A DNA stretch of 64,000 nucleotides from Atopsyche davidsoni (taxonomy: Eukaryota; Arthropoda; Insecta; Trichoptera; Hydrobiosidae). Below are positions 58,292-64,000 of this stretch, piece by piece. The notes beneath the pieces are model-generated. The model saw only the letters and a program-made list of their open reading frames with translations. It was not told the DNA's origin and made no database searches. The DNA lies in contig JAILWY010000004.1 in NCBI GenBank assembly GCA_022113835.1, positions 8,993,501 to 9,057,500 of the forward strand. The letters run 5' to 3'. How positions within the stretch are numbered: the first letter of the stretch is position 1; every line of letters begins with the position of its first letter. The translations under genes and the position numbers were made by a program.

Positions 58292-61200
58292 TTTGATAAA
58301 TATATATATATCAAAAAATATATATTTTTCGTGTTACAAATATTTAAATTTGAAGGAAAATATGCCGTGTGTGTTGTAGAGATTCAATAGCAAAACTTTT
58401 TACTGTAGTTTGTTTGTGCCTATTTGCCATCACTCTCCGATTTACGATAAATTCCCTCTTAATCCACTACCCGAAGGTAAAATCGATTTCAACAAATACA
58501 CCCGTGAACAGGCAGGTAATTAAATATTGAGATAGCAACCATTACCGTAGTAACATTTACGAAAGCTTCATGTTGCAAATAGTGATAATCCGATGAAAGC
58601 TTTTCAATGTTGGATGAGGCAGAAATCACAATTAATATTTGAGTCTCTACTTTCCGAATCACCCAAATCCATTTCCTGTGTAAATATATAAATATATTTA
58701 TTTATTTACTGGTATAAAATGTATAGGTTTTTTAATATGTTACGTCAATCGTGTATTTTTCAGAGAAACATTATTATTATTACGTTTTAAATAAAGTCCC
58801 GTGACCACGTTATACTTTATAGTAAAGATCCTTTTTTTATTGATATTAGTCCTTTTTTGTGGTATTTTTAAAAAGTATAAAGATTTCTACTTTGTGTGTA
58901 TTTAGGTTTTAGCTTTATAAATGAATTTGCTGAGTCCTTCATTACTATTGTCTTGAATCTGCAGCTAAACCTGACTAACATTTGCATACTAGTCGAGATT
59001 TATTACTATTAGTTATAATTAGACCTGTGTATGCAGTTATGTGTTTTTTTCATCATATAGATCTTTAAACATTTATTTAACAAAAATTATTATCATATAA
59101 TTTTATTTTAATTTCATACTAGGATGCTTAAAGCTTATAGGTTTGTGTGTAAGTGAAATAAAGTAATTAAACACAAGTAGATATAACGTAGGAAAGATTT
59201 TTATTTACTTTAAAAAACATCGTTTTCTAACATGGTTATTAATAAAAATAAAAACATAACATTTTACATGTAATTTTATCTCACATACAATCAATGTATA
59301 CTTTATACAATCATCAAAATTCATTCCCAGGTGTAAATGGTAATTATCATGATTATTTTTTATTATTATCATGCTGTTTTTTATACGTGTTAAACACCTA
59401 TTGTGTCAAATGATAAATACGTAATTTTATACTATTGAGGGTTGTTGGAAAAAAAAATTACTGATTCATTGACTTTCACACACAAAATGATTTGAAATTT
59501 AGGAAAATCACCAGGAAATACAATATTACTAGGTATGACAATGGATGTACTTTGGTGTTACATTTTTAAACAATTTCATACAATTATTAATTGATTCACT
59601 TTTTTATATGTTATTATTAAAGAGAAGAAAACTATCTTCTCCTACTTTATAGAAGTAAATGCATTTAATTAGTATTTTGTTTAATGATATGTATGTAAAA
59701 GCTAACTAACAGTATTCATACTTTTATATAAATTTGTAAATTTAACAAAATGCACTTATACATATTTTATGTAAATCCAAAACATAAACATGTTTTTTTA
59801 CAATATTTACAAAGTAATACCGAAACGTTTAATTCAATCAAAATATCATGATTACAATATGAAATAAATTATTTTTCGGTCATTAACCAATAAATATTTT
59901 TAAAAAGATTGAGTATGAGTATGTTTTTTTAATATAATAATTCATCAATGACGCTAGTTATAACCATTGTTTTTATAAAATCTACTTTGAGCCTTTTTAC
60001 TAAATATTTTTAAACTATTTTTTCTACGGATTAATCTATAAAAGTAAAAAAAAAAAACATTTATAAATTTAACTTTATATATCCATTAGCATGTATAGAA
60101 AATCAAAGGCAAATTTGTCATATAGAAAGAAACAAACGTACAAATTATAAATTTTAATCTTTTCATTTTAACTGATATTATAATTTGAATTATTTTCCTG
60201 ATAATAAGAATAAATAAATAAACACATACATTTTTAGGTATCGCCACCTTTCATTTCTTCGAAATTTTACATAACTCATTGATAATTGACAATAAAATTG
60301 TACAATGTCACTTACAAACATAAAAATTAGAAAAAAACTGGCACACCTAATTTCTTGATTAAATTACATGCATAGTAATACAGGTAAATTGAGCTCTCAA
60401 CACCTTTGAATTCAAGATGGTATATAATATATACATATTTTAAACAATTTATTTTTAATCCCGCGGGGCACAATCCACTGAGTTACAAGAAATATCATTT
60501 AGCTAAAAATTATTATTATCCTTTAAAATTAATTCATGGAATGTTATGTATTGTTTTATGTTCCCAAAAAAATCTTTATTTTTTTTTTTAATGTTTTTTT
60601 TATTCCGATGTTTCTTATGTGTCAAAAATCATAGTTTTTTTAATAAAAGTTATTTTTACTGTATTTTTTAAAGTTTAATAATTTTAAAACTCAATAAAAT
60701 ACCAGAACTCAAGTGGATTGCAATTCTCACTGCAATCCAAACATGTCTTTGTCAACATACACAAAATTTACATATAGTCGGTGTGTAAACACCCCTTCAA
60801 ACGCAACAATATTTATTCAGTATACAACACATCCTCAATTAGAAAATATTTTCATTTTAAAATATACATCGAAGCGTTTTTTCAAGCTTATTTTCTTTTT
60901 ATAACTTTCTGAATGATCGCTTGTTAGTTTTTCTTCGCCAAAATGTGGTGTTAAATTATTGTTTGCCAACGAGTAGTCTGTTATTATTTCACTTTTAATG
61001 ATTAAAAAAAATCTTTAAAGAGAGCTTTAGACCAAACTATTCAACCTATCACAAAATACAGAGTTGAAGTTTTATTGCCATCGGTCATCAACTTATTCAG
61101 GTTGTTCAATTTCGATATGACCAGTTCAGATCAGTACCTGGTAAGATTTTGGAGTGATTTATTTTTACGAGTCTTAGGACTGGGAAAAATCTCAAATGAA

Positions 61201-61611
61201 GCAAACGTTTAAAATTACCCCTCATTGTTTTTTTATATTTTAAAATCAGTTTTTTAAGTTCTTACGTGTATATATTTCATGAAGATACCTGATTATGTGT
61301 GTGTTCAGTAAAATAAAAGTTGTAAAGAATATTTATAAATTATAATTCATTTATAGCCTGCATAATGTTGAAGAATACAACGTTGCTTTTTCTATACTTT
61401 TACTTTTTAATTGAAAATATTTGGAAAACATTTATTACAATAATACGCCCTCAGGTTTAAGAGTTACATAATGAGTATATTTACTTTCTACTTGGCTTGT
61501 AAATTTATCTAACATATTTTAGAATAAATCAACAAATATTATTTGTATATATACAGTCCTTTCTGTAATATTTTTAAACCAATGAAAGCACCGGGTAACA
61601 ACAATATAACA
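57831..61611. other. AT-rich 3' flank of the stargazin-like gene, no gene seen
   Basis: Very AT-rich sequence with only chance open frames. It may include a long 3' untranslated region of the minus-strand gene. A CA/TA microsatellite lies at about 58243-58287. A slightly GC-richer patch sits at 58420-58680. No family resemblance was found elsewhere in it. Confidence 0.5.
61431..61436 (-). terminator. Candidate polyadenylation signal for the stargazin-like gene
   Basis: TTTATT on the plus strand is AATAAA on the minus strand, about 175 bases after the stop codon. Further AATAAA words on the same strand lie at 61158-61163 and 61071-61076, so the site actually used cannot be chosen from sequence alone. 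Such words are common by chance in DNA this AT-rich. Confidence 0.35.
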
Positions 61612-62591
61612 TTACACTGGAGTCGTTCTTCTCAGGGTGTCCGTCCCGCTACTGTAGTCCTTGCGTATGGGCTGCAGGTTCACGTTCGTACCGACCGAAG
61701 GTCTCAGCTCCAAGGGCCTCTCCAGATCGAAGGTCACAAACTCGTGCTCTCTCTGGGTGCTCGGAGAGAATTCATCGGTGAACACCGGACCCATGGCCAC
61801 ATCTCCGAAACCGAACTCCTCGCATGGATTGATGACGTCCACGGTGGTGGATATGGTGTTGGTCGTGGCGTCTCTGGGGATCGTATTCATTCCAGACATA
61901 TGCAACGATCTCGTGCTGCCAACGTTTGGAACAAATATGGATTCTACGTTGCGATAGTTGGCGGTGCTAGCGCTCCTGGGTACTTCTGGGTAAGTGTTCT
62001 TGTATGGATCTCCGAATGAAGAGTTTTCTAGCATCGGCGGTGGGGGGAAGGTGTCGTAGCATGTGACGGTCGACACATCTCTCAGGGAGGTCGAAACGTA
62101 GACGTTTTTATTCTTGTGCAAACTGCATGACGGGGAAATCGGCTGTAGGTTTTCGCGGTCGAAGAAGTATCTCCGTTGCTTTGACGGGCTCGCGAAGGCG
62201 TTGGAAGTCGACGGCTCGCAAGCCGCGCCTATAGGCTGAGTCCTCTGTATAGTATAAGCTTGCGGGTGCCTTTTGCATGGGTATACGGAATTCTGTTCCA
62301 GGTTAGTGTAGCTAATGTTAGACTCGCTGCTGTGCGAGTACTTATCGTAGCTTCTCTCCGATTGCAGCTTCATGAGCCAATCTTTTTGGTACCAGTAGAT
62401 GTAGAGGAACACTGCCGACGTTCCAGCTATCTCTATAGTGATAAAGCCGGAGACGTAGAGAAGAAAAGAGTAGCCATAGCGATACGTAAAAATAGGCTGC
62501 TGAGAAAAGGATGGCTGACGTAGTTTTCCCCCGCCTACTTCGGCCTTGAATACGGAGATGTACATCACCAGCCCGATCAGCATCAGCAGCC
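61612..62591 (-). CDS. Terminal coding exon of a stargazin/TARP-like (CACNG family) protein
   Basis: TARPs are four-pass membrane proteins that bind AMPA-type glutamate receptors, traffic them to synapses and slow their gating; some relatives are calcium-channel gamma subunits. Minus-strand reading from a splice acceptor (pyrimidine tract, then CAG ending at 62592) gives two bases of a split codon, Leu-Leu, then 323 residues to a TAA at 61612-61614. Counting from the first Met, the exon opens with the end of the third membrane helix (about 1-12, GLVMYISVF), a short second extracellular loop, and a fourth helix (38-64) led by YRYGYSF, close to the YSYGWSF of vertebrate stargazin. A long Ser/Pro/Thr-rich cytoplasmic tail (65-323) follows. 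The last six residues, RRTTPV, match the type-I PDZ ligand and PKA-site context of vertebrate stargazin. The Met at 62583 is internal, not a start. The first two helices and the GLWxxC loop must lie in exons beyond the window. Which TARP or gamma subtype it is cannot be settled from this exon. Confidence 0.88.
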
Positions 62592-64000
62592 CTGAAACAT
62601 AAAAATAATCGTTTATATTTTTTAAGAACCGAGTACAAATAAGTATAATTTTTTAAAGTAAAGTATACTGCTATCTTAAAATACGACTTAAATCGAAGAG
62701 AGCACCACTAACCAAACTGTTTCATTCGCCTTGTTTCATTCAATACACCACATTTCTCTATATTTAATACATTGCTTATTTTGAATATAAATACATATTC
62801 AGCACAATAATAATGACTATGGAAAGAGTTAAATCAGCTGTTTTTGGTGATGCCGCTGGGGGAGCGGATATAATAAACCTCCCCCGATGTAGGTACAGCG
62901 GGTATGTACCCCACGCGAGTTATTTAAAAACCTCGTCTCTCGTGCGGCTCTGATGCTTCCCTCCCAGAATGTGCTGCCAAAGAAGAGGCCCCGAATTTCA
63001 GAAATTCCGTCAGTGTGCCACATTGTCTGCTCCCGAGTGCGCGCAGGGCCGGATTAGGGCGACCCCGTCAACAATATATAGCAAAAACAGTTTTAATGTA
63101 ATCAAATTTTCAAATTTGTTTTATTTGACAATGTGCGTAGTTTTTCTCGAATAAAAAAAAAATATTTTTATTTGATGATAAATTATTTTTTTTTTACTAT
63201 CAAAATACGATGTCGATTTTATGAGAATGAAAAATATAATGTGAATATTTATTATATGTAAAGAGTATTTTATGAAGCAATTGAAAAGATGTTATGTTTA
63301 TTATTTTAACTTTATTTTTGAATAAAATACTTGAGTGATTTTCCACATGTTCGTTTTTATTTGTGACCGGTTTCGCTAACCTTTCACGTTGGCATTAAGT
63401 ATTTTATTTAAAAATATTAAAATGGAATTCCACCAAGTACTCTCTGTCAAAAATATTGAATTTCTTATTATTTTAACAGTAAGTAGTGATAATGAATCAT
63501 ATATTAAAGATATACCAACATGTGTAGTATTACAATACTTCTACATTTATTTTGACAAATATATATTATTTTCATCTATAAAATCTTCGTTGATTTTAAA
63601 TTTTGTTAGTATAAATGTTATCTTATCAATGATGTGTTAAAATTTAGTTATTTTATTTTTATTATTTAACTTTCAGTTTCACGTATTTTACCCATAGAAC
63701 TGCAAGTTTCTGAAAGCTCTATATGAACAATATTTATTTTTATATATAAATTTTTATTATTGGGTGTCGCGAGGCTTCACCGAATTCATTCCCTCTCGCG
63801 AACATCTCTGCACAATTTAATTTCAAAACTCGCTACTATTCCATTAAAAACCTACAGAAATTCCGAGGGTAAGTGTAATTCAATAGAGCTCCCTTAAGAA
63901 ACGAGCAAGGGAGAAATGACAATGCACTGAGATATTTAACCAGGGAAGATTACATCTAAAATTTAAAAAAAAAAAACTGAAATGTATTTATATTTATCAA
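62592..64000 (-). other. Intron of the stargazin-like gene (incomplete)
   Basis: The acceptor (TTTTTATGTTTCAG on the minus strand) ends at 62592. No upstream coding exon is recognisable before the window edge. The intron holds a GC-rich block at about 62830-63075 with a short open frame unlike any TARP segment, a truncated foldback-family copy at 63315-63470, and a less AT-rich patch at 63765-63890 that could be regulatory. The block edge at 63046 begins CAGGGCCGGATTAGGG, which resembles a hAT terminus, but no partner end was seen. Confidence 0.6.
63315..63470. repeat. Copy of the 16-kb foldback family, one arm
   Basis: TTTGAATAAAATACTTGAGT, GTGACCGGTTTCGCTAACC and TTTCACGTTGGCATTA match the left arm at 15921-16007. 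It is followed by TGGAATTCCACCAAGTACTC in inverted relation to the flank of the 16-kb copy. The GAAACCGGTC part of the hammerhead-like core is kept and the UGAUAA box is lost. Confidence 0.65.

Noticed and set aside
61543..62523. Several plus-strand and shifted frames over the stargazin-like exon
   Set aside because: They are antisense or shifted readings of the minus-strand exon.
62829..63023. 64-codon minus-strand frame upstream of the stargazin-like exon
   Set aside because: It lacks any TARP segment. The block shows a hAT-like terminus word and high GC, so it is not treated as an exon.

Overview
The window looks like arthropod, most probably insect, nuclear DNA. It is AT-rich and almost gene-free. 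It carries an intron-containing TARP/stargazin-type gene, mariner and Tc-type transposase remnants of insect kind, TTAA-flanked (piggyBac-type), hAT-type and Helitron-type non-autonomous elements, and scattered foldback repeats. Nothing bacterial, viral or organellar was recognised. The insect order cannot be fixed from the sequence alone.

Only one cellular gene is supported: the terminal coding exon of a stargazin/CACNG-like gene on the minus strand (stop at 61612-61614, splice acceptor at 62592-62593). Its other exons lie to the right of the window. Everything left of about 61.6 kb is its 3' flank or intergenic DNA. Nearly all open frames of 60-140 codons there are chance or repeat-derived.

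Layout. 0-6.4 kb: a tRNA-like-bearing double foldback, a hAT MITE, a 26-bp minisatellite carrying four CRE sites, a second hAT MITE, and an unclassified interspersed repeat (family S) split by a foldback with a hammerhead-ribozyme-like core. 7-8.2 kb: a dead mariner with both termini. 13-21 kb: Helitron copies, a 16-kb foldback with another hammerhead-like core, a G-run array, and a TTAA-flanked MITE. 21-30 kb: mostly plain AT-rich DNA with one S copy, ending in a 200-bp foldback with an 11-bp target duplication. 30.9-33.4 kb: two hAT-type elements, each with a perfect 8-bp target duplication, the first with an internal minisatellite. 37.2-40.0 kb: a satellite of about 300 bp per unit, built from two diverged halves. 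40.9-41.5 kb: a full Helitron. 44.8-45.9 kb: a Tc-like element split by a double foldback with two tRNA-like cores. 47.8 kb: an internally deleted Tc-like remnant. 48-57 kb: more foldback and S copies. 57.0-57.4 kb: a GC-rich island with PHO/YY1-type cores. 61.6 kb onward: the stargazin-like exon and its upstream intron.

The most unusual content is in the foldback repeats. One class has long terminal inverted repeats around a tRNA-like core and twice occurs as head-to-head pairs joined by a related middle segment. Another class has arms ending in CUGANGA / stem II / GAAA cores with self-complementary stem III sequences, as expected for hammerhead ribozymes that act as dimers.
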